A stretch of DNA of 6,616 nt from Nitrososphaerales archaeon TH526 (GTDB lineage: Archaea; Thermoproteota; Nitrososphaeria; Nitrososphaerales; Nitrososphaeraceae), in NCBI GenBank assembly GCA_014523665.1, contig JAATVR010000219.1, forward strand, positions 1 through 6,616. The letters are read 5' to 3'. The notes beneath the pieces were generated by a model. That model was not told where the DNA came from. It searched no databases and worked only from the letters and a program-made list of their open reading frames with translations. A program made the position numbers and the translations under genes. How positions within the stretch are numbered: position 1 is the stretch's first letter; each line of letters starts with the position of its first letter. Positions 1 through 5,456 of the stretch are shown piece after piece.

Positions 1-201
1 ACTTTCTGCAAATCTTATTCCTCCTTTGCCTGGACCTGTAGATGTATTGTCAATTACCAAGATGCCCTTCATACCAGTATCTGGATCGTAAACCTGCAGT
101 ACTTTTTCAGGGCCCCACTCATCCATCTCTTCCCATGCGGAAGACTCTGAAGAGAAAAATGACCTTTCGCCCTGAGCAGAAGACGATAAGTTAGATTTCA
201 A
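1..201 (-). CDS. Glu/Leu/Phe/Val dehydrogenase, N-terminal part (gene runs off the left edge)
   Basis: This is the amino end of an amino-acid dehydrogenase of the glutamate dehydrogenase family, cytosolic NAD(P)-dependent enzymes that interconvert glutamate with 2-oxoglutarate and ammonia. The reading frame shows WEEMDEWGPEKVLQVYDP, then TGMKGILVIDN and GPGKGGIRF, which are the conserved entry to the dimerisation/substrate domain; the GGxR stretch is characteristic. The catalytic lysine region and the Rossmann domain lie beyond base 1. The start is uncertain. An in-frame TAA at 235-237 limits the N-terminus, and the only start codons in between are TTG at 199-201 (67 codons, used here) and ATG at 124-126 (42 codons, inside WEEMDEW). 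Conservation of WEEMDEW would favour the longer form. Neither start has a close SD. The residues before WEEMDEW are Ser-rich and look like a variable extension. Whether the substrate is glutamate or another amino acid cannot be told from this end. Confidence 0.88.
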   Translation of the reverse strand, partial: MKSNLSSSAQGERSFFSSESSAWEEMDEWGPEKVLQVYDPDTGMKGILVIDNTSTGPGKGGIRFAES

Positions 202-393
202 TTTCTCGGCTGATCTTACTTGTTGATCCTCTAGTTAATTATTCTTGTGGGGTATAAGTGAGATTAACAAGATGATAGATTCTTACTCCTGCTACCGTAT
301 TTAGATTTGGATGTTCTTCTAGAAGCACCGAGTAGAGGTTGTGAAGGCCACAAGAAGCTAAAGATGATGTTGGTATTGAAACAAAAGTGTTGA

Positions 394-675
394 AACTCAA
401 GTCCAAAGCAACATGGGCATTATGCCTATCTAAAAAATGGTAAGAAGCCAATCGATGTAGTTATGAAATTAGATCCTACAACCTATGAAGTCAAAGATAT
501 GCAGCAAGAGTATTGGGTGTTGAATCGGCTTGTTAAATTAGCATTAGGATACCTTGATTTTGGATAGGTCCTAAACCAATATCAGGACGCTATTGATAGC
601 AAGAATGAGCAACTAATAAAGATGGACAAATTGGTAGTTGTGCAATGTGGCAAATCAAAATCTGACAAGCATCAA
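394..675 (+). pseudogene. Interrupted protein-like reading frame, in-frame TAG
   Basis: One plus-strand frame is open from 394 to a TAG at 565-567, then open again in the same frame to a TAG at 673-675. The first part reads ...KNGKKPIDVVMKLDP followed by TYEVKDMQQEYWVLNRLV, and the second reads VLNQYQDAIDSKNEQLIKMD and so on. Composition is mixed, charged and partly helical, unlike random AT-rich translation. The first ATG is at 463-465, giving only 34 codons to the first TAG. No family is recognised. It may be a remnant of a gene inactivated by a stop, or chance. Nothing in the window suggests TAG recoding. Confidence 0.25.
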
Positions 676-708
676 GTGAGATAGACTTTAGCACGCTAAT
701 ACATTAGT

Positions 709-903
709 TCATATTACCATAATGTCGTAGCCAATTACGACTTTTAATGCTTTTTCATCAGAGATTACCTTATAAGATGGAAAAGAAATCACTGTAAATG
801 CAGTGGGATATTTAGGTAGAAATGAGCAAGGGTTACTAACTTCGGTAAGGTTATACGCAGATTTTTCACCTCTAATTTCTAAAATGTAGAATAACAAATA
901 CAT
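709..903 (-). CDS. Possible small hypothetical protein (64 aa)
   Basis: An ATG-started 64-codon ORF on the minus strand, beginning MYLLFYILEIRGEK and ending KALKVVIGYDIMVI. It has no recognisable domain, no cysteine motif and no clear membrane segment. No SD precedes the ATG; the upstream sequence is AT-rich (a GAATATAATTATTC run directly abuts the start), too close to act as a TATA box for this ATG. It lies inside the eroded region and shares the strand of the fragments upstream of it (928-1376), so it may be part of the same debris. Included because its composition is protein-like, but it could be spurious. Confidence 0.25.
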   Translation of the reverse strand: MYLLFYILEIRGEKSAYNLTEVSNPCSFLPKYPTAFTVISFPSYKVISDEKALKVVIGYDIMVI

Positions 904-927
904 GAATAATTATATTCTCTAAGATCC

Positions 928-1376
928 TCATTTGGGAGCGTCTATTATACTTTTACCTTCCTTCTCCCCTGCGAGTGGTGTATGAACCATTTTTGACATA
1001 AACTTTGGGCTCAATAATTCACGCATCTGGGTCTAGGTTTGAATCAGTACGAGTTATCATAATTACCACTTCACATAGAAGGACATTAACCCTGTATAAG
1101 ATCCTCGTCAAGAGTTCGTCAATCATTTTCGACATGATTAGGCGGTTAGTTGGAAACCTAGCACAGAGACGCTGCTACCGTGCAGGTTCTGCTTCAGTCT
1201 CTTCGATTTCACAAAGGCTCGAGTCTCCTGGAATCATCGCAGCTACTCAAAGAAAATGCTAAAATGATCCAGACAGCAAATATTGGTTCTGCAATTTCAG
1301 GAATCATATCTGGCCTAGACAAATCAGTAACATATCGACTATATTTCGCACCATTGTATACTTTTATTTTTGCCAT
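928..1376 (-). pseudogene. Possible decayed minus-strand gene, read in broken pieces
   Basis: Three consecutive minus-strand pieces look like protein but need frame changes and one stop readthrough to join. Piece 1 starts with ATG at 1376 (MAKIKVYNGAKYSRYVTDLS...) and stops at 1209. Piece 2 is a second frame running through ...CEIEETEAEPAR, a TAG, and then NRLIMSKMIDELLTRILYR to a stop at 1019-1021. Piece 3 starts at ATG 1026 (MRELLSPKFMSKMVHTPLAG...) and stops at 928. Piece 2 ends TRTDSNLDP and piece 3 starts QMRELLSP, so a single missing base near 1027-1031 would fuse them. No family is recognised. The alternative is several unrelated tiny ORFs or chance. The plus strand is also open here (1180-1404, GTG), which weakens any one reading. 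Confidence 0.3.
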
Positions 1377-1530
1377 TTGTGAAGTAAATTTAGTTGTATC
1401 ATGAAATGCATGAAAAACCTGCAGGTGCCATCTTTACATGGTTCCAAGAAAATCATAAAGACGTCTATTTCCAAGAAATATCGAAGCTCAGGTCAAACTG
1501 ACCATTCAACAGTTAAGTGGTTAATTCAAT

Positions 1531-2592
1531 TCAAAGTGACTGCGGGGTTACCAAAATCTTTCCAAAGTGATCACCGCTTGCCATTTTCGCATAGCCTTCT
1601 ATTATCCGACCAAAGGGAAGAATTACATCAATTACGGGTCGTATTTTACCTTTGTTAGTCCAGTAGATCACATCTTCAAGTTCCGCTTTGGTACCTTGAG
1701 TTGAACCAATCAAGTTTAAACCTCTAAAGAAAAGATATCTTAGATCTAGATTAGAATCATATCCTGTTGTGGCGCCCGTACTTACCAATGTTCCCCCCAT
1801 CTTCAACAGTGAGACTGCCTTGGCAAAAACGGATTTTCCTATATGTTCAAAAACAATATCTACCCCTTCTCCCCCCATCTTGCTTTTTGTAATATTTCGT
1901 ACGGTCTTATACCAATCTGGATCTCTATGATTAACAACGTAGTCTGCACCAATCTCAATACATTTGTCCATCTTGTCCTTATTTCCAGCGGTGGCGATCA
2001 CGCTACAATTATATAATTTTGCAATCTGAATTCCTACCATTCCGACCCCACTTGTGCCACCCATAATCATGATACACTGACCGGGCACAATTTTTGTTCT
2101 GCCTACTAACATATGCCATGAAGTTAATCCTACCATAGCAATGGCTGCAGCATCATTAAATGAAATACCACTTGGCAATTTAACTACATTCACCTCTGGA
2201 AGCTTTGCAAATTGGGCGAAGCCCCCCCATAACGGACCTGTTTGGAAGCCCCATACAAGTCTACTATTACAATCATATTCTCTTCCGGATGTACATAAAT
2301 AGCAAGTTCTACATGATAAATTTGCATGAGAAACCACTCTGTCTCCAACCTTGATAGTAGTAACGGCTGATCCGATGTCAGTCACAGTTCCTGCAATGTC
2401 AGTGCCTGAAATATGCGGTAACGGAATTTTAATAGGTTCGCCCCACACGGCCCAGAGATCGTTATAGTTGAACGCAGCTGATTCTACTTTGATCATTACT
2501 TCATTTGATTTTAACTTTGGACGATCTATTTCTGTAATCTTCACAACTTTAGCTGGGTCCTTACTATACTCAGAAAAAACTGCCGCCTTCAT
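1531..2592 (-). CDS. Zinc-lobe MDR-family oxidoreductase (quinone reductase / alcohol dehydrogenase-like)
   Basis: A 353-residue medium-chain dehydrogenase/reductase, full length for the family; it would transfer hydride between NAD(P)H and an unknown substrate in the cytosol. The N-terminal GroES-like domain runs over about residues 1-130 and contains HISGTDIAGTV and KVGDRVV. The structural zinc lobe is complete: C94, C97, C100 and C108. The Rossmann domain (about 140-290) has GGTSGVG at 178-184 and GADYVV further on; the C-terminus (GKILV) is typical. The catalytic zinc ligands appear to be absent: the usual Cys position reads N42 in NYNDLW, and the usual GHE reads GTD at 63-65. This points to a quinone-oxidoreductase or enoyl/acryloyl-CoA-reductase-like role rather than a classic alcohol dehydrogenase. 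Substrate cannot be assigned. The start is ATG with a good SD. A short ORF (2614-2781) ends 21 bases upstream on the same strand. Confidence 0.93.
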   Translation of the reverse strand: MKAAVFSEYSKDPAKVVKITEIDRPKLKSNEVMIKVESAAFNYNDLWAVWGEPIKIPLPHISGTDIAGTVTDIGSAVTTIKVGDRVVSHANLSCRTCYLCTSGREYDCNSRLVWGFQTGPLWGGFAQFAKLPEVNVVKLPSGISFNDAAAIAMVGLTSWHMLVGRTKIVPGQCIMIMGGTSGVGMVGIQIAKLYNCSVIATAGNKDKMDKCIEIGADYVVNHRDPDWYKTVRNITKSKMGGEGVDIVFEHIGKSVFAKAVSLLKMGGTLVSTGATTGYDSNLDLRYLFFRGLNLIGSTQGTKAELEDVIYWTNKGKIRPVIDVILPFGRIIEGYAKMASGDHFGKILVTPQSL

Positions 2593-2601
2593 TGATGATG
2601 A

Positions 2602-2611
2602 CTCCTACTCC
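2602..2611 (-). promoter_or_regulatory. Shine-Dalgarno motif of the MDR oxidoreductase
   Basis: On the minus strand the leader reads GGAGTAGGAG followed by nine bases and the ATG at 2592. This gives two tandem GGAG motifs, the nearer at ideal spacing, and it fixes the start codon. The leader also contains the TAG stop of the small upstream ORF. A close copy of this leader occurs at 271-294. Confidence 0.7.
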
Positions 2612-2613
2612 TG

Positions 2614-2781
2614 CTAGTACATGAGTGGTTCATTATTTTTGCATGCATTATTCTTGTTTAATAAACTTAACATTCTATATTGTTCTTTACTTTCTATGTA
2701 ACTGAAGTACTCACTCAGTATGCTGAATAGAGAAGGAATCTGGATATTCCCTTCATTGCGAATTAGTCTCTCATGGTCCAT
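2614..2781 (-). CDS. Possible small hypothetical protein (55 aa) upstream of the MDR gene
   Basis: A 55-codon ORF on the same strand as the oxidoreductase: ATG at 2781, TAG at 2614-2616, ending 21 bases before the MDR start. It begins MDHERLIRNEGNIQIPS and continues with a helix-like stretch, FSILSEYFSYIESKEQYRML. AAGGG lies four bases before the ATG, slightly too close for an ideal SD. No domain is recognised. If real, the two genes would be co-transcribed and the MDR leader would lie within the operon. The opposite strand here also has a 41-codon ORF (2720-2845), which looks less protein-like. Moderate to low confidence because of its size. Confidence 0.35.
   Translation of the reverse strand: MDHERLIRNEGNIQIPSLFSILSEYFSYIESKEQYRMLSLLNKNNACKNNEPLMY
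2656..2666 (-). promoter_or_regulatory. TATA-like element upstream of the MDR gene
   Basis: GTTTATTAAAC on the minus strand is an AT-rich near-perfect palindrome about 65-75 bases before the MDR ATG. It would place transcription start roughly 40 bases upstream of the gene, leaving the SD in a short leader. It lies inside the possible 55-residue ORF, so either this promoter or that ORF is more likely, though both could exist. Confidence 0.3.
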
Positions 2782-3144
2782 AGTGCCCTTTTTAGTAGTA
2801 ATTGCTAGGAATTTTCAGGCTGACAACATAACACAATTTCTGTGAGTGGAATTCAAAGACGATGCATATCTATAATTTGTCGACTTCAAAATATCGGCGT
2901 CACTTTACATCTCCATGGCTTTTGGAAGTGATCTTTCAATATTTAGCAATATCGGAGATGAGCAAAGTGTCATTGATAGAAAATGCAAGAATTGAGAGGC
3001 CATTAGAGGGTCCCGTTTTGATCTAGCATTTGAGGTGATTTTTTTGAGATTTTGTGTGTAGTGTCATTATAACAACTATTATATATAAACAATATTTAGA
3101 AACAAATCAAAATTGAACTCATTGGTTATCAAGGGTATCGATCT
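2782..3144. other. Divergent intergenic spacer
   Basis: The spacer separates the minus-strand oxidoreductase side from the plus-strand transporter. A 26-codon plus ORF at 2915-2995 (MAFGSDLSIFSNIGDE...) is protein-like but has no SD and is too short to call. The right end holds the transporter promoter. Nothing else recognisable is present. Confidence 0.5.
3082..3089 (+). promoter_or_regulatory. Archaeal TATA box of the EamA transporter gene
   Basis: TATATAAA lies 56-63 bases before the transporter ATG, inside a longer AT run. A start site about 25 bases downstream (near 3110) would give a leader of about 30-35 bases that contains an SD-like AAGGG at 3131-3135, nine bases before the ATG. The placement is typical of archaeal promoters. 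Confidence 0.6.
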
Positions 3145-4113
3145 ATGGCTGAACTAAAGGTTTGGTTGGTGTTAATTTTACTTTGGGTAATTATAGGATC
3201 CACATATATCACTATAAAAATTGCGATCGATACTATCCCTCCATTTTTAATGTCTGGAATAAGGTATGTATCATCTGGTGCGCTCCTTATACTGCTATAT
3301 ATTCTAATTCCATCCCAAAACAACAACTATGGGACTAATCGAAATCAAAATGCCCAGGTCAGTCATCGGTACAAACTTGTATCAATACTTAACAAGAGAC
3401 AATGGATGGAAGCAACAATTATTGGATGCGCATTGGTACTTGGTGGACAGGGACTATTGGCATGGGGCGAGCAATATCTCTCATCTAGTGTTACTGCACT
3501 CTTATTCTCGACAGTTCCCATCTGGGTATTACTACTTGGGAAAATAGTATATAGAGAAAAGCTGAATAAGTTTACTGTAATTGGAGTTATTACAGGTACT
3601 GTAGGCTTTGTTATATTAATATTTCCTTCTCTGGCAGCACAATTTGTAGAAATGGATTCTCCTAAAATGGAATTTGAATTTGTTGGTATAATCGCATTAG
3701 TAATAGCTGCAATCAGCTGGTCAGTCGGATCGTTGTATTCATCTAAAGCAGATCTCCCTACCAACGTTTTAATTTCAACTGGTATGATGTTATTTGTAGG
3801 TGGAATTTTTTTAATTGTATTGAGTATTCCAATAGGCGAGCTACAGAATTTTCGAGTATCTGCAATTTCTATGACATCCATGACTTCACTATTGTACCTC
3901 ATAACTGTAGGTTCAGCAGGATGGGCTGGATTTTTCTGGGTTCTTAGAAATACATCAGCATCATTAGCCAATACTTTCGCCTATGTAAGTCCAGTAGTGG
4001 CTGTTATTTTGGGATGGGCGATACTTAGTGAAGCTATCACTCCACAGATAATAATCGCTACAGCGATAATAATGACTGGAGTCGTTTTGATTGCAAATAA
4101 AGGGAAATTATGA
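3145..4113 (+). CDS. EamA/DMT-superfamily transporter, YedA-like, ten membrane segments
   Basis: A 322-residue cytoplasmic-membrane permease of the drug/metabolite transporter superfamily, normal length, with two EamA repeats. Hydrophobic segments fall near residues 6-28, 34-54, 90-112, 114-136, 142-163, 177-201, 206-231, 244-268, 271-295 and 297-318. Family hallmarks are GSTYITIKIAID followed by PPFLMSGIRY in the first helical hairpin (compare WGSTY...PP...GxR in YedA) and GEQYLSSSVTALLFSTVP at helices 3-4. An unusual polar loop at about 55-88 (NNNYGTNRNQN...) is longer than is common between helices 2 and 3. Such proteins export amino acids, metabolites or drugs; the substrate here is unknown. 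The start is supported by the TATA box and AAGGG. Its stop TGA overlaps the ATG of the next reading frame (ATGA at 4110-4113), suggesting a coupled two-gene unit. Confidence 0.93.
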   Translation: MAELKVWLVLILLWVIIGSTYITIKIAIDTIPPFLMSGIRYVSSGALLILLYILIPSQNNNYGTNRNQNAQVSHRYKLVSILNKRQWMEATIIGCALVLGGQGLLAWGEQYLSSSVTALLFSTVPIWVLLLGKIVYREKLNKFTVIGVITGTVGFVILIFPSLAAQFVEMDSPKMEFEFVGIIALVIAAISWSVGSLYSSKADLPTNVLISTGMMLFVGGIFLIVLSIPIGELQNFRVSAISMTSMTSLLYLITVGSAGWAGFFWVLRNTSASLANTFAYVSPVVAVILGWAILSEAITPQIIIATAIIMTGVVLIANKGKL

Positions 4114-4742
4114 TAAATTCCTCACCGGACCAAAGTCACAGAAACAGCTTCAAAATTTTATTAACATCCTTTTCCAACACGGATAGATAATAATCATGAT
4201 GAAAATAACGATAATAAGATAACAAATCTAGACAGTCGGACAAAGAGTGATACCAATCATCTATCATCTGTACATGATAATGATATTCATTTAGAAAGTG
4301 GCAAAACTGATCAGTCTCTCACTAATACTAATACTAGTAATCAAATTAGAAGAGCGACAGCAAATAGCTCAACTTCAATTAATAACATCTCTTCCTATAC
4401 TAAAGTTCTATCCCATCCATCCCATCATCCCCATCTATCCCATACACCACAGCAATCAACCTCTAACTTAACTAGAGAAATCATTGAAAGGGGGGGTTTT
4501 TCTATGATGACGGGTTACCATATCGCCCTCCCTCTGCACATACACTAGACCAAAGTCCATGTAAGTCAATAATTAGAATAGATAATGATGATTTTTATTA
4601 TTGTACATTGCATCCTAATGTTCGAAACATCCATTTGGAGATAATAGAACACCATATTAAATACAAAGATGCTGAGCTACATGAATCAGAAATTCTGAAG
4701 TTGTTGGATATCCAGAATTCTGTTCATCATAAATTTAAATAA
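4110..4742 (+). pseudogene. Frameshifted gene downstream of the transporter (about 210 aa if repaired)
   Basis: Three plus-strand segments read as one protein. Segment A starts at the ATG overlapping the transporter stop (MINSSPDQSHRNSFKILL...) and meets TAA at 4188-4190. Segment B, one frame over, is open from 4164 past 4500. It is Asn/Ser/Thr/Asp/His-rich and linker-like, ending TREIIERGGF. Segment C, back in the first frame from 4488, reads FYDDGLPYRPPSAHT, later DNDDFYYCTLHPNVRNIHLE, then IIEHHIKYKDAELHESEI, and ends at TAA 4740-4742. The B-to-C change falls at seven G (4490-4496); eight G would restore the frame. The A-to-B change falls near GATAGATAATAAT (4182-4194), where there is one base too many. 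Segment B has no start codon of its own before the break. The C-terminal Cys/His spacing could bind metal, but no family is named here. It may be a pseudogene, a sequencing error at a homopolymer, or a slippage-controlled gene. Confidence 0.6.
4490..4496 (+). repeat. G7 homopolymer at a frame break, followed by T5
   Basis: Seven G followed by five T, in otherwise AT-rich DNA, exactly where the upstream frame (…IIERGGF) stops continuing sensibly and the downstream frame (…GGFFYDDGLPY) takes over. A homopolymer like this is a hotspot for both polymerase slippage and sequencing error. Confidence 0.8.
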
Positions 4743-4826
4743 AATATGGAAGCCAATCTAGCTGGTTGCCTGAGTCGCAGCTACAAATAGCGGCCGCACT
4801 TTCCACTTGGTTAGTTATCGAATAAA

Positions 4827-4837
4827 TATATTATAAA
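4827..4837 (+). promoter_or_regulatory. TATA-like element of the Ser/Asp-rich secreted protein gene
   Basis: TATATTATAAA lies in a longer AT stretch 54-64 bases before the TTG start at 4891. Transcription would begin near 4860, leaving about 30 bases of leader that holds the SD at 4881-4884. The 4743-4820 stretch upstream has a small GCTA-CAAA-TAGC hairpin (4780-4791) and a GCGGCCGC palindrome, and no gene. Confidence 0.5.
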
Positions 4838-4880
4838 TCCGAATTAACCAAGATAAGATTTGTAACCAAATAACGGCTTT

Positions 4881-4884
4881 AGGG
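4881..4884 (+). promoter_or_regulatory. SD-like AGGG favouring the TTG start
   Basis: AGGG followed by six A and then TTG at 4891 gives usable spacing. The alternative GTG at 4909 would be 24 bases away, so the TTG start is preferred. Confidence 0.45.
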
Positions 4885-4890
4885 AAAAAA

Positions 4891-5304
4891 TTGATTAATA
4901 TCCAACATGTGAAATTCGGCGCACTATCGGCAGCTTTATTGCTAACTACGATCATGCTAACCACCATTGATTTAAGCCAGAATTCTGTTTTAGCACAGAA
5001 CAGTACCTCTATAACTCCAGCTCCAGAGTTATCCGGTAGCAATGACGACGAATCATCCTCAAGTGATAACAGTGACGATGGTAACAATGAATCTATCGAC
5101 TCATCTGAGTCTAATGACGATGGCGATAGCAACGACGGCAACTCACAAGATACCTCGTCAAGTGATGGTGACAGTGACTCACAAGATACCTCGTCAAGTG
5201 AAGAGGAAGATGGTTCAGAGCAGACAAACCCATTATTGGAACAGATACGAAACAGCGTCAATGGTGCATTATCTGCGTCTGGAATGCCTGGCCCAGGATT
5301 CTAG
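4891..5304 (+). CDS. Predicted secreted Ser/Asp-rich low-complexity protein (137 aa)
   Basis: No functional family is recognised. From the TTG start (or GTG at 4909, MKFGALSAALLL...) the protein has a classic signal peptide: a basic VKFG start, hydrophobic ALSAALLLTTIMLTTI, and a likely cleavage after SVLA before QNSTS. The mature part, about residues 50-112, is almost entirely Ser, Asp, Asn, Glu and Gly, highly acidic and presumably disordered. It includes a 12-residue unit (SQDTSSS-) repeated at the DNA level. The short C-terminal tail (NPLLEQIRNSVNGALSASGMPGPGF) is the only ordered-looking part and is a candidate amphipathic helix. NST and NES sequons could carry N-glycans. It would sit outside the membrane, possibly binding cations or forming part of the surface coat; that role is inference. 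It converges with the 5457-5759 gene, also predicted secreted. Confidence 0.75.
   Translation: MINIQHVKFGALSAALLLTTIMLTTIDLSQNSVLAQNSTSITPAPELSGSNDDESSSSDNSDDGNNESIDSSESNDDGDSNDGNSQDTSSSDGDSDSQDTSSSEEEDGSEQTNPLLEQIRNSVNGALSASGMPGPGF
5141..5201 (+). repeat. Direct repeat, 25 bp, two copies 36 bp apart
   Basis: The 25 bases at 5141-5165 recur exactly at 5177-5201, beginning ACTCACAAGATACCTCG in both. The 36-bp period equals twelve codons, so repeat gain or loss keeps the frame of the Ser/Asp-rich protein. The identity at the nucleotide level indicates a recent duplication rather than merely similar amino acids. Confidence 0.9.
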
Positions 5305-5316
5305 TACGTAAACACC

Positions 5317-5332
5317 ATTTTATTTTTGTTTA
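5317..5332 (+). terminator. T-rich archaeal-type terminator
   Basis: ATTTTATTTTTGTTTA begins 13 bases after the TAG of the Ser/Asp-rich protein gene, with no hairpin before it. Oligo-T tracts are the usual intrinsic termination signal in archaea. Confidence 0.5.
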
Positions 5333-5413
5333 TTAGTTTGAATTCGAGATAAGATGCTCTTTTTAGAATTCCATTGATCGCAAAACTAGTAATATCATTT
5401 AATAAAAATTCAC

Positions 5414-5436
5414 TATTGCTACAAGTCGTAGCAATA
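5414..5436. terminator. 9-bp stem-loop between convergent genes
   Basis: The arm at 5414-5422 (TATTGCTAC) pairs perfectly with 5428-5436 (GTAGCAATA) across the five-base loop AAGTC. It lies between the two convergent stops, 20 bases past the end of the minus-strand gene. Read on the minus strand it is followed by GTGAATTTTTATT, so it best fits a terminator for that gene and possibly a two-way barrier. Confidence 0.5.
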
Positions 5437-5456
5437 ATAATGTGATTGATTCTATT

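Larger units (their letters stand above)
202..1530. other. Gene-poor, apparently eroded region between the two dehydrogenase genes
   Basis: About 1.3 kb without an intact recognisable gene. It contains several short protein-like stretches with no common frame: a plus-strand stretch at 394-675 with an internal TAG, a 64-codon minus ORF at 709-903, and a chain of minus-strand fragments between 928 and 1376. A 31-codon plus ORF at 1406-1501 (ATG, reading MHEKPAGAIFTWFQENHKD) is also protein-like but unrecognised. A perfect GGTCA-AAC-TGACC palindrome at 1491-1503 lies 28 bases past the stop of the minus-strand oxidoreductase. No transposase motif, terminal inverted repeat or tRNA is visible. Gene decay is an inference from the clustering of broken frames; a set of unknown small genes would look similar. 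Confidence 0.5.

Noticed and set aside
239..451. 70-codon minus-strand ORF starting with TTG
   Set aside because: No SD, no recognisable domain, and the opposite strand here has equally protein-like stretches. Its only odd feature, the 271-294 leader-like element, is reported separately.
1005..1404. Two overlapping plus-strand ORFs (1005-1262 and 1180-1404)
   Set aside because: They overlap each other in different frames, have no SD or family match, and lie opposite minus-strand fragments with better protein-like starts.
1491..1503. GGTCA-AAC-TGACC palindrome downstream of the MDR gene as a terminator
   Set aside because: The stem is only 5 bp and no T-run follows on the minus strand, so a terminator call is not supported. 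A chance palindrome is likely.
3363..3971. 202-codon minus-strand ORF inside the transporter gene
   Set aside because: It is the complement of a strongly recognisable EamA transporter; its composition reflects the antisense of membrane helices.
4743..4815. Possible structured RNA or tRNA remnant (small hairpins, GCGGCCGC)
   Set aside because: No cloverleaf, no T-loop consensus and no C/D box pair at suitable spacing; the stems are 4-5 bp.
4815..5261. 148-codon minus-strand ORF rich in Ser and Leu opposite the Ser/Asp-rich protein
   Set aside because: Antisense shadow of the Ser/Asp repeat codons. The plus strand has the TATA box, SD and signal peptide.
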